From: Longimicrobium sp.
GTDB taxonomy: Bacteria > Gemmatimonadota > Gemmatimonadetes > Longimicrobiales > Longimicrobiaceae
NCBI GenBank assembly: GCA_036389795.1
Contig: DASVWD010000189.1
Span: 1 to 54,940 of the forward strand
Length of the DNA stretch: 54,940 bases
Direction: 5' to 3'
In this document: piece after piece, positions 18,752-26,032 of the stretch
Layout of the letters: each line of letters starts with the position of its first letter
Position numbering within the stretch: the first letter of the stretch is position 1
Program-made: the position numbers and the translations under genes
Notes under the pieces: generated by a model
Databases searched by the model: none
Seen by the model: only the letters and a program-made list of their open reading frames with translations
Told to the model about the DNA's origin: nothing

Positions 18752-19591
18752 TCACAGATGCCAGGTCCATGCCGGATCGGCGTAGCGCCCGGCGATCCGC
18801 CCCGCGCGCTCCGCCTCGGCCCCGGTGAGCCCGCCGGGAGAGAGCTCGATCCCCAGCGCCTCCTCCCACCCCGCGGCCAGCGCCGCGGTCAGCTCGTCCC
18901 ATCCCGGAGCGCGCCCCAGCAGCGCCGCCAGGCTCGCCGGCGCGCCGTCCGCCGGCGGCTCGCGCTCCGGGCCGCCGGCGTCCCGGTCCCCGGCGGCGAG
19001 GACGAAGGAGGCGAGCGCCGACTGGTCGTCTTCGATGGGGAGCGAGCCGTGCTGGAGCACCACGTCACCCAGGCGCCGCTGCGCGCTCCCCACCAGCTTG
19101 CGCCCGGCGGCCACCACTTCGCCCTCGACGGGGAGCGCGAAGCAGGGGGCGAGCGAGGGGCCGGGCGCGCGCGTCTGCGTGGCCGGCTGCAGCGCGGCGG
19201 GCGCGCCCAGGCGCGCGAGCCCCGCCACCAGCGCGCCGTTCATGGCGGCGTAGGCGGCGCGGGGACCGCCGGACCACGACGCGGGGAAAGCCGCCGCGTA
19301 GGTCAGCTCGCGGTGGTGCAGCACGGCGCGCCCGCCGGTGGGGCGGCGCACCACGTCGATCCCGCGCGCGGCGAGCGCCGCCAGGTCGTAGCGCCCGCGC
19401 GCCGGCTGGTGCCGTCCGAGGGAGAGGCAGGCCGGCCGCCAGCGGTAGAAGCGCAGCACGGGCGCGCCGCCCTCCGCGACCGACTCGGCGAGGGCCTCGT
19501 CCACGGCCATGTTCCACGCGCCCGGCGCCGGGGGCGTGTCGAGCAGGCGCCAGCACGGACGCCCGCGCGCCGCCTCGGTCGGGGGGTGCAT
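18752..19591 (-). CDS. lipM: LipM-type octanoyltransferase / lipoate-protein ligase family
   Basis: 279 residues. The BPL/LPL fold is shown by FYRWRPACLSLGRHQP, VVRRPTGGRAVLHHRELTYA, GRKLVGSAQRR with the substrate-binding Lys165, and VVLQHGSLP. Cys150 (APCFALPVEGEVVAAGRK) sits where LipM has its acyl-carrying cysteine, favouring transfer of octanoate from acyl-carrier protein over ATP-dependent lipoate ligation. The likely acceptor is the H protein encoded at 23115-23507. Upstream of the peptide-import operon by 64 bases on the same strand. A plain lipoate ligase is the alternative. Confidence 0.78.
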   Translation of the reverse strand: MHPPTEAARGRPCWRLLDTPPAPGAWNMAVDEALAESVAEGGAPVLRFYRWRPACLSLGRHQPARGRYDLAALAARGIDVVRRPTGGRAVLHHRELTYAAAFPASWSGGPRAAYAAMNGALVAGLARLGAPAALQPATQTRAPGPSLAPCFALPVEGEVVAAGRKLVGSAQRRLGDVVLQHGSLPIEDDQSALASFVLAAGDRDAGGPEREPPADGAPASLAALLGRAPGWDELTAALAAGWEEALGIELSPGGLTGAEAERAGRIAGRYADPAWTWHL

Positions 19592-19659
19592 GGGGCCCGA
19601 CGATAGGCGGCGCGCGGGGTGGAGTCAAGGCGGAGTCACCGGCTTCAGGGCCGGACGTG

Positions 19660-19692
19660 AAAACAAAGGAGCGGCAGGTCCGCTGCCGCTCC
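19660..19692 (-). terminator. Intrinsic terminator
   Basis: On the minus strand a GGAGCGGCAG/CTGCCGCTCC stem is followed by TTTGTTTT. It lies 31 bases past the stop of the secreted-protein gene ending at 19723. Confidence 0.8.
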
Positions 19693-19722
19693 ACGCTCGT
19701 CTCCACCCGTCCAGGCCGGTCG

Positions 19723-20136
19723 TCAGCCCGCTGCCCTCAGGAGGTCGGCCAGGGGGAAGCGGCGCAACTCCAGGTTGTAAGCCGGCGCGCCGCCCTCCCG
19801 GCCCAGCAGGTCGATCAGCCGGCGCGCGGCTTCGCTCGCGTACCAGCGCCGGAACTCGGCCTCGTCCTCGAAGACGAACTGCGCCACGAGCCGGGCCTCG
19901 GCGCGGTCCTCCGGCTTCTCCACCGAGAGGCTGGCCAGCCGCGGCTCGGCCGAGAGCCGCTCGAGGAGGGTCGCCGGCACCGCCGGTGCGCCGTCTCCGC
20001 GTACGATGGTGGAAAGGGTGTAGACGACCACCGTCCGCGTGACCGGCTGCGGCCGCTGCTGCGCCGCCCCCCGGGCCGGACCGGTGGCGGCGAGCAGAGC
20101 CGCGAGGAGCAGGGCGACACGCCAGAGAGATTTCAT
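19723..20136 (-). CDS. Small secreted protein of unknown function
   Basis: 137 residues from MKSLWRVALLLAALL, with a signal peptide ending ARGAAQ. The mature domain (VVVYTLSTIVRGDGAPAVPATLLERLSAEPRL, then FVFEDEAEFRRWYASEAARRLIDLL) looks like a small alpha/beta domain with a charged amphipathic helix; no family is recognised. It lies 29 bases after the Cys-rich lipoprotein gene and ends at a terminator, so the two probably form an operon. Confidence 0.65.
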   Translation of the reverse strand: MKSLWRVALLLAALLAATGPARGAAQQRPQPVTRTVVVYTLSTIVRGDGAPAVPATLLERLSAEPRLASLSVEKPEDRAEARLVAQFVFEDEAEFRRWYASEAARRLIDLLGREGGAPAYNLELRRFPLADLLRAAG

Positions 20137-20165
20137 GAGCCTGGGCTCCATGGTCGGTCCGGCGG

Positions 20166-20900
20166 TCAGCCGGGGACGTTCGGCTTGATCTGCTTGACCG
20201 TGCAGGTACAGACGCAGTAGACCTTGTCGCAGCAGGAGTAGTAGCCGTCGTCGCAGGTCACGGAGCAATTTCCTCCGCCCGGACAGTACGTCGAGCAGGA
20301 GGTCGAGCCCACCCCGCCCGACGTGCAGACCGTCTGGCTGAACAGGGGTGATGCGGCGTCCGCGGGCTGCCGGGAGCACCGGCCGAGCGCCTGTGCCGCG
20401 TCGGACGAGGCCGACACGGGCACCTGCCACTTCCCGGTCCGCCGGGCCAGCCCGTATCCCGTCCAGGTACGGCCGACCGCCACGTTCGAGCTCGCCAGCC
20501 GCCCTCCGGGACCGCCGACCTTCGAGCCGAGGAACAATCCGGCGACGTACGCGTTGCCCGACGCGGAAGTGACCACCAGGCCCGCCGGGTCCGCCACGAC
20601 TCGCGCGCGCTCGACGCGCGTGAATTCCGGAACCGACGTTGCGTAGCCGCGCTGGAGCACGAAGGCCACGTCCGCGTACCCATCGGCCGGGGCGCCGCGC
20701 TCTCCCCCATCGACCGCGACGACGATGTCGCTGCTTCCCGGCAGCGGGTACAGCACGACGGAGCCGTACAGGACCTCGGTGCCGGAACGCTGCGCTGCGC
20801 CGGCATCCAGGGATTGCGGCTCCACGGCAACGGGTGGGCCCATCTCCTGGCAGCCGGAAAGCACGGTTGCGCAAACCAGGATTGGAATGAGTCTTTTCAT
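20166..20900 (-). CDS. Lipoprotein with a cysteine-rich C-terminus, function unknown
   Basis: 244 residues. The signal MKRLIPILVCATVLSGCQE has lipobox LSGC. Residues 40-160 form a beta-rich domain (VLYGSVVLYPLPGSSDIVVAVDGG...). The last 60 residues are cysteine-dense (STSCSTYCPGGGNCSVTC, DDGYYSCCDKVYCVCTCTVK), suggesting several disulfides or a metal-binding tail outside the cytoplasm. No homologue is recognised. It is preceded by the best sigma70-type promoter found in the window. Confidence 0.7.
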   Translation of the reverse strand: MKRLIPILVCATVLSGCQEMGPPVAVEPQSLDAGAAQRSGTEVLYGSVVLYPLPGSSDIVVAVDGGERGAPADGYADVAFVLQRGYATSVPEFTRVERARVVADPAGLVVTSASGNAYVAGLFLGSKVGGPGGRLASSNVAVGRTWTGYGLARRTGKWQVPVSASSDAAQALGRCSRQPADAASPLFSQTVCTSGGVGSTSCSTYCPGGGNCSVTCDDGYYSCCDKVYCVCTCTVKQIKPNVPG

Positions 20901-20942
20901 GGAACGAGCGGAGCAGAGTTGTCAAGGGAAGCTTATGTTCAC

Positions 20943-20971
20943 AGTGTACGACAACTCACGTTTCATGTCAA
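20943..20971 (-). promoter_or_regulatory. Sigma70-type promoter for the Cys-rich lipoprotein
   Basis: On the minus strand TTGACA (20971-20966), a 17-base spacer and TACACT (20948-20943) lie about 45 bases before the ATG at 20900, within the most AT-rich stretch nearby. Confidence 0.75.
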
Positions 20972-20993
20972 CAATTTTGAACCGAATCAGGAG

Positions 20994-22214
20994 CTATTCG
21001 CCGGCCTCCGGTTTCCGAAGCGGGTAGACGCGTACTTCCTCAATCCCCGTATCCGGTGCCTGCCGGACTCCGAGAACGTAGTCCGCTCCGACCTCCAGCA
21101 CCCGGAATCCTGCAGGGACTTCCACCGTGCCCAGCCACACGCCGTCCGGGTCGAAGACGCTCCAGCGGAACCGCGGATCGTCGTCCGCTTTCGTCTCGAG
21201 CACCCACAGGCTGCCTTCCGCGTCCACCAGCATCCGTCCGTGCGCCGGCTTGCGGTCGGGGAAGGGTATGCTGGCCAGGACTCGCTCCAGGCGCGCGCGA
21301 TCCGGTCCCGAGACTCCCTCCAGCATCTGCTCGCGATACTCCCGCACATCCTCGTCCGTCACGGCGACCGGCTCCTGCCGCTTCCGGAACACGGCCTCCA
21401 GTCTCCCGTCCGGCCGGAACCGGCGGACCTCGAACGCATCGGCGGCCGAATAGTAGAACGCGTCGCCGCCGACCGCCGTCTGTGGAGCGGGCGCGAACGG
21501 GCGAGCGTACGCAGAGACCCCGGGCCCGTCCTTCACGTAATAAGCCTCTCCGTCGAAGAACGACCCCAGCTTCCGGACCGGCGAGCCGTCCAGCGCGGCG
21601 CGCGCATAGGTCGCCTCCCGCCGGTCGAGGCCCTCGCGGGTGTCCGGAGAGAGCTCGGCGCCCGCCTTCACCAGCACGCTCCCGTCGGCGAAGCGCCCGA
21701 GCAGCAGGGTGGCGCCGGGCCGGCCCTCCACGACGGGAAGCGGAAGCGTGGCCGCAACGCGTCCGTCCGGAGCGAAGACGGTGAACCGCCGCTGGATGGC
21801 GTCGTACGCGATCAGCGTGTCTCCACCGGCCGCCCACAGCCGGTCCAGCCCCTCGAACTCCCCGGGCCCGCTCCCCCGACGGCCGAGCGTGGCGGCGTGC
21901 TCCCCGGCGGCGGCGTAGATGCGGATCTCGCCCGTCCCGCCGTTCGCCACGGCGATGCGCCCGCCACTGAGCCGGACCGCCGCCTTCACGTTGTCGAGCA
22001 GGTACTCCGGGGGGCCGTCCTCCACGCCGATCACCACGGAGGGGGTGTCCGCCACCCGCCAGGCGGAGGCGCTGTCCCAGGCGGGCGCGGCGCTCTCGAC
22101 GATGCGGACGTCCGCGCTGTCGCGGACGACGGACGAGCCTCGCGCGTCGACGCCACGGTCGCAGGCGGCCGGGACGAGGCAGGCGATCAGCAGGCCTGGG
22201 ATCTTGAGTCGCAT
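20994..22214 (-). CDS. Six-bladed beta-propeller lipoprotein
   Basis: 406 residues, lipobox PAAC after MRLKIPGLLIACLV. Repeating strand patterns (GRIAVANGGTGEIRIYAAAGEHAATLGRRGSGPGEFEGL; DTLIAYDAIQRRFTVFAPDGRVAATL; GSLWVLETKADDDPRFRWSVFDPDGVW) are those of NHL/6-bladed propellers that are abundant in Gemmatimonadota. GxGPGEF is the usual blade-connecting motif. Ligand and partner are unknown. A perfect hairpin lies before it, ending the upstream gene. Confidence 0.75.
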   Translation of the reverse strand: MRLKIPGLLIACLVPAACDRGVDARGSSVVRDSADVRIVESAAPAWDSASAWRVADTPSVVIGVEDGPPEYLLDNVKAAVRLSGGRIAVANGGTGEIRIYAAAGEHAATLGRRGSGPGEFEGLDRLWAAGGDTLIAYDAIQRRFTVFAPDGRVAATLPLPVVEGRPGATLLLGRFADGSVLVKAGAELSPDTREGLDRREATYARAALDGSPVRKLGSFFDGEAYYVKDGPGVSAYARPFAPAPQTAVGGDAFYYSAADAFEVRRFRPDGRLEAVFRKRQEPVAVTDEDVREYREQMLEGVSGPDRARLERVLASIPFPDRKPAHGRMLVDAEGSLWVLETKADDDPRFRWSVFDPDGVWLGTVEVPAGFRVLEVGADYVLGVRQAPDTGIEEVRVYPLRKPEAGE

Positions 22215-22275
22215 GGAGGACGAGGGGAAACTGGAGCGTTTTTCGGCACGAAAGCCGCGCCCATGGAGCCACGGA

Positions 22276-22304
22276 GAAGGGCCGCGCTCACGACGCGGCC
22301 CTTC
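22276..22304 (-). terminator. Hairpin terminator after the UPF0173 gene
   Basis: GAAGGGCCGCG and CGCGGCCCTTC make a perfect 11-bp stem around a 7-base loop, ten bases past the minus-strand stop at 22314. Confidence 0.7.
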
Positions 22305-22313
22305 CGTGTGGAA

Positions 22314-23003
22314 TCACACCGTCAGCGTGCCTCCGGGCTGGAGCACCTCGACGCGGGCGCGGTCGCCGACGAGCTGGCGGAAACCGTCGGTGCTCTGCTC
22401 GATGAGGGGGAAGGTGTCGTAGTGCATCGGCACCACCACCTCGGGCTGGATCATCTCCACGGCGCGGGCGGCGTCTTCGGGGCCCATGGTGAAATTGTCG
22501 CCGATGGGGAGGATCGCCACGTCCACCGAGCCGCGCAGGAGCTGCATGTCCATGATCAGCGCGGTGTCGCCGGCGTGGTAGATCCGCTGGCCGGTGTTCA
22601 GGCTGATCAGGAACCCGGAGGGGTCGGTGGTGAAGGTGCCGTCCTTGTCGCCGTCCACGCTGCCGGTGTGGAGCGCCGGCGTCAGCTTCACGCGCCCGAA
22701 GTCGAAGAGGTGCGCCCCGCCGATGTTCATCCCGTGCCCGTTCTTGGCCCCCTGGCTCTGGCAGAACGACACCAGCTCGAAGGTGGAGACGACCGTGGCG
22801 TCGGTCTGCTTGGCCAGCTTCACGCAGTCGGCGAAGTGGTCGAAGTGCCCGTGCGACACCAGGATGTAGTCGAGCTTCCCGACGTCCTTCACCTTGATGT
22901 CGGACTTCGGGTTCTCGTCCAGCCAGGGGTCGATGATGATGCGCGTCCCCTCGTCGGTCTCGAGGGTGAAGCAGGAGTGCCCGTGCCAGGTGAGCGTCGC
23001 CAT
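22314..23003 (-). CDS. UPF0173 metal-dependent hydrolase (metallo-beta-lactamase fold)
   Basis: 229 residues, the standard length. The metal-binding motif HGHFDH (H51, H53, D55, H56) is preceded by WHGHSCF, and further ligands appear in ALHTGS and HAGDTALIMDM, with PMHYDTFP near the C-terminus. This is the widespread UPF0173/UlaG-like family of cytosolic hydrolases with unknown natural substrate. A word-repeat palindrome separates it from gcvH upstream. Confidence 0.9.
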   Translation of the reverse strand: MATLTWHGHSCFTLETDEGTRIIIDPWLDENPKSDIKVKDVGKLDYILVSHGHFDHFADCVKLAKQTDATVVSTFELVSFCQSQGAKNGHGMNIGGAHLFDFGRVKLTPALHTGSVDGDKDGTFTTDPSGFLISLNTGQRIYHAGDTALIMDMQLLRGSVDVAILPIGDNFTMGPEDAARAVEMIQPEVVVPMHYDTFPLIEQSTDGFRQLVGDRARVEVLQPGGTLTV

Positions 23004-23028
23004 CGGTTTGGTCTCCGGGTCAGGGACG

Positions 23029-23109
23029 GAAGTGCGAAAGTGCGAAAGTGCGAGCGTGCGAGAGTGCCGTTCTACTTTCGCACTTTCGCACTTCGCACTC
23101 TCGCACTGC
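23029..23109. repeat. Word-repeat palindrome, family B copy 1
   Basis: Left arm words GTGCGAAAGTGCGAAAGTGC, centre GTTCTAC, right arm words TTTCGCACTTTCGCACTTCG. It lies between gcvH and the UPF0173 gene and ends 6 bases from the gcvH stop. Confidence 0.8.
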
Positions 23110-23114
23110 TGTTC

Positions 23115-23507
23115 TCAGGCGTCGCCGATGAGCTGCTTGTACGCGGCGGCGTCGAGCAGCGAGTCGACCTGGGAGGGGTCGGAGGCGCGCAGCTTGATCA
23201 TCCACCCCTCGCCGTAGGGGTCGCTGTTGACCAGCGCGGGGTTGGCGTCGAGCGCGCCGTTGGCCTCCACCACCTCGCCCGTGACCGGCGCGTACAGGTC
23301 GGAGACGGCCTTCACCGCCTCGATGGTGCCGAAGGAGGCCATCTGATCGAACGTCTGCCCGGCCTGCGGCAGCTCCACGAACACCACGTCGCCCAGCTCG
23401 CCCTGGGCGTAGTCGGTGATCCCCACCAGGTAGACGCCCTCCTGGTCGGTCTTCTTCAGGTACTCGTGCTGCTGCGTGTAGCGCAGGTCGTCCGGGACGT
23501 TGGCCAT
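23115..23507 (-). CDS. gcvH: Glycine cleavage system H protein
   Basis: 130 residues. The lipoyl-carrier protein shuttles the aminomethyl intermediate between P, T and L proteins. The lipoylated lysine is K66 in TIEAVKAVSDLYAPV; the N-terminal VPDDLRYTQQHEYLK and GITDYAQGELGDVVFVELP are diagnostic. A GGAGG precedes the ATG. gcvT and gcvP are not in the window. The LipM-type enzyme 3.5 kb away may modify it. Confidence 0.96.
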   Translation of the reverse strand: MANVPDDLRYTQQHEYLKKTDQEGVYLVGITDYAQGELGDVVFVELPQAGQTFDQMASFGTIEAVKAVSDLYAPVTGEVVEANGALDANPALVNSDPYGEGWMIKLRASDPSQVDSLLDAAAYKQLIGDA

Positions 23508-23574
23508 GGGTCCTCCACGCGGATTCCGGTCCAGAAGTCGGGGAGGGTCAGAATACGCGCCGGGCAGGCGGACG

Positions 23575-23748
23575 GAAAGTGCGAAGTGCGAAGTGCGGGG
23601 TGCGAAGTGCGCGGGACGAAAGAGAAGCGCCGGGACCCGGCGAGGGCCCCGGCGCCGCGGCGGCGCGGGAGAGGGTTACGCGAAGCTGCGAGAGCGCGGT
23701 TCTACTTAGCACTTAGCACTTCGCACTTCGCACCTCGCACTTCGCACC
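23575..23748. repeat. Word-repeat palindrome, family B copy 2, with GC-rich insert
   Basis: GAAAGTGCGAAGTGCGAAG words at 23575-23610 face AGCACTTCGCACTTCGCACC words at 23705-23748. The interior is a GC-rich stretch followed by GGTTCTAC, the centre shared with copy 1. It abuts the stop of the outer-membrane protein gene. Confidence 0.75.
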
Positions 23749-23753
23749 GGGGT

Positions 23754-24425
23754 TCAGCGGATCGGGATGCGCAGGCCGAACGTGAGCGGCCACTCGGTCT
23801 GGCCGTAGCTCGTGAAGCGGGTCGACTCCAGCTTGAACTCGCCGGTGTAGATCCCGCTCTCCACGTACAGGCCGTAGCGCCCGACGTCCCACTCCAGCCC
23901 CGCCCCCAGGTGGAAGACGGGCGCCGTGTAGTCCCGCGCGAACGGGTCGTCGCCGGCGGCGCCGAGCTCCTCCTGGTCGAAGTCGTAGTGCTTGACCCCG
24001 CCGCCCGCCACCAGGTACGGGCGGACGTCCAGCACCCGCGGGGCGCGCACCACCGCGTCAAGCGTCAGCAGCGTGACGGAGGTGCGGCTGCGCGTGGTGA
24101 AGTCCTCGTCGTCGGGCCGCAGCACGGGGCGCGAGTGGAGCACGCTCCCCCGCAGGTCGATGAACCGCACCGGGGTACGGAGCTCGGCGGCCAGCCCCAG
24201 CACCGGCGCGCGGGTGAGCGTCGCGTAGTTGCCCTGCGCATGCTGCCCCAGGACCGTGAAGCCGCTGCTGCCGAGGCTCGGCAGCAGGTGGATCGATGCC
24301 CTGCGTGCCCCCGGCGTGGTGTCGGGCGGCTCCTGCGCGGCCGCCGCCCCCGCGAGCGCGAGGAGGGCGAGGGCGAGGGCGAGGGCGAGGGCGGCGGGCA
24401 TCGCACGAACGAAGGTTTTCTGCAT
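23754..24425 (-). CDS. Predicted outer-membrane beta-barrel protein
   Basis: 223 residues from MQKTFVRAMPAALALALALA, with a signal peptide ending AAAAQE. A GGAAGGGAGA lies upstream of the ATG. The mature part has alternating strands (RTSVTLLTLDAVVRAP; RPYLVAGGGVKHYDF; GLEWDVGRYGLYVESGIY) and ends in the C-terminal strand WPLTFGLRIPIR, as expected for an eight-stranded OmpA/OmpW-like barrel recognised by the BAM complex. Function unknown. Confidence 0.75.
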   Translation of the reverse strand: MQKTFVRAMPAALALALALALLALAGAAAAQEPPDTTPGARRASIHLLPSLGSSGFTVLGQHAQGNYATLTRAPVLGLAAELRTPVRFIDLRGSVLHSRPVLRPDDEDFTTRSRTSVTLLTLDAVVRAPRVLDVRPYLVAGGGVKHYDFDQEELGAAGDDPFARDYTAPVFHLGAGLEWDVGRYGLYVESGIYTGEFKLESTRFTSYGQTEWPLTFGLRIPIR

Positions 24426-24828
24426 AGAGGTCTCCCTTCCGAAGGGTGACTGCCGGCCCGTGCCGGACGGCGCGGGCCGCCGCGCTGCCGCGGCGCAACA
24501 CACCCTGCGGGAAGCGCCGGGGTTCCCCGCGAAGGACAAAATGGGACCGGGCGTGTCGCCCCCACACGGCGTTCGTCCCACGACGCGGACGCTTTGCAGC
24601 CGCCGCCTGCGTGCTCGTCCCCTGCCCGCGCATCTCGTCCCATCATCGTCTCCGGGTGTTTTCCGCCGATGCAGATTCGAGCGTGGGGCCGTGCGCGCAG
24701 CGAGCGCCGACCGCGAGCGCCGGTGACGAGCGCCGATTAGCGAGCGCCTGAAGACGCTCGCTGGAACTACGGGAAGCCCTTCGGGCTGATCGGCGCGACC
24801 TCCGGCACCGGCAGCGAATCTCGTCTGC
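24426..24828. other. Non-coding gap with short direct repeats
   Basis: No convincing gene. At about 24699-24763 the words GCGAGCGCC/GACGAGCGCC recur four times, ending in an inverted copy GACGCTCGC. An AAGCCCTTCGGGCT hairpin follows. No clear promoter for the exporter operon downstream could be picked out. Confidence 0.4.
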
Positions 24829-24867
24829 TCCACTTTCGCACTCTCGCACTTCGCACTTTCGCACTTC
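24829..24867. repeat. Half of a family B palindrome directly before the exporter operon
   Basis: Only the CACTTTCGCACTCTCGCACT right-arm words are present. They end one base before the hlyD-type ATG at 24869, leaving no room for a Shine-Dalgarno sequence. Confidence 0.7.
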
Positions 24868-24868
24868 C

Positions 24869-26032
24869 ATGGCCGTTCCGTTTTCACGCACGACGCGGGC
24901 GCTGCGCGCGGATGGGGCGCGGCGCTCCATCGCGCTTCAAGTAGCCGGCGTGCTGCTGCTGGCGGCGTGGGCCGCGTGGCTGGCGGCGGCGCGGCTCACG
25001 CTCTACGAGACCTCGGCGGGGGCGCGGGTGGAGGCCGGGCGCGCGGTGCACCCGGTGGACGCGGCGGCCGGCGGACGCGTGGTGGCCGCGCCGGGGCTCA
25101 GGCTGGGCGCGGCGGTGCGCGCGGGCGAGGTGCTGGTGGTGCTGGACGCCGGCGCGGAGCGGATCGAGCTGGAGCGCGAGCGCGCCCGCCTGGCCTCGCT
25201 CGCGGCGCAGCGCTCGGCGCTCGTGGCGCGGCTGGGCGACGAGGGCGGCGCGCTCGCCCGCTCCCGCGAGGCGCTCGCCGCCGCGGCGCGCGAGGGGGCG
25301 GCGCGGGTGCGCGACGCGGAGGTCGGCGAGCGGCTGGCCAGGAGCGAGGAGCAGCGCGCGGCCGCCCTGCACGCCGCGGGCACCCTCGCCGACGCGGAGC
25401 TGCAGCGCGCGCGGGCGGCGGGCGACCGGGCCGCCTCCGCCGTCGACGCGGCGCGCTCCACGGCGGCGCTGGAGGAGGCGCGCGGGCGGCAGGCGGTGGC
25501 CGAGGCCGAGGCGCGGCTGAACGCGCTCCGCGGCGAGATCGCCGCGGCCGAGGCCGAGGCCGCGCGGCTGCGGGCGGCGGAGCGGCGGTGGACGCTGGAG
25601 GTGGAGCGGAAGACGATCCGCGCGCCCGTGGACGGGCGGCTCGCGCGCGTCGAGCCCCTGCGCCCCGGCGGCGTGCTGGCGGCGGGCGCGCGCGTGGCGG
25701 AGGTGGTGCCGGACGGGCGGCTGCGCATCGTGGCGGAGCTGCCGGTGCGCGCGACGGGGCGGGTGCGCGCGGGGCAGACAGCGCGGCTCAGGCTGGCCGG
25801 CTTCGAGCCCACGCGCTACGGGAGCGTCCTCGCCCGCGTGGCGCGGGTGGGGACGGAGCCGCGCGGCGGCCGGGTGCGCGTGGAGTGCGAGGTGGTCGAC
25901 GCGCCTCCGGCCATCCCCCTCCAGCACGGGCTGGCGGGGACGCTGGAGATCGCGGTGGCGCGGGTGACGCCGGCGGCGCTCTTCGCGGGCAGGGTCGCCC
26001 GGGCGCTGCGCGGGGAGGAGGAGGCGCGGTGA
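24869..26032 (+). CDS. HlyD-family periplasmic adaptor of a peptide exporter
   Basis: 387 residues: a short basic N-terminus, one membrane helix at about 20-42 (IALQVAGVLLLAAWAAWLAAARL), a lipoyl-like half-motif (RVVAAPGLRLGAAVRAGEVLVVLD), a long Ala/Glu/Arg coiled coil at 95-240, the second half (KTIRAPVDGRLARVEPLRPGGVLAAGARVAEV) and a beta-barrel. This is the adaptor of type I-like secretion, linking the inner-membrane ABC transporter to the outer membrane. Its TGA overlaps the GTG of the C39 transporter by 4 bases. The layout resembles the secretion protein of NHLM-type bacteriocin exporters. Confidence 0.88.
   Translation: MAVPFSRTTRALRADGARRSIALQVAGVLLLAAWAAWLAAARLTLYETSAGARVEAGRAVHPVDAAAGGRVVAAPGLRLGAAVRAGEVLVVLDAGAERIELERERARLASLAAQRSALVARLGDEGGALARSREALAAAAREGAARVRDAEVGERLARSEEQRAAALHAAGTLADAELQRARAAGDRAASAVDAARSTAALEEARGRQAVAEAEARLNALRGEIAAAEAEAARLRAAERRWTLEVERKTIRAPVDGRLARVEPLRPGGVLAAGARVAEVVPDGRLRIVAELPVRATGRVRAGQTARLRLAGFEPTRYGSVLARVARVGTEPRGGRVRVECEVVDAPPAIPLQHGLAGTLEIAVARVTPAALFAGRVARALRGEEEAR

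Noticed and set aside
20814-24449. 1211-residue plus-strand open frame
   Set aside because: Antisense to four well-supported minus-strand genes including gcvH and UPF0173; composition is GC-driven.
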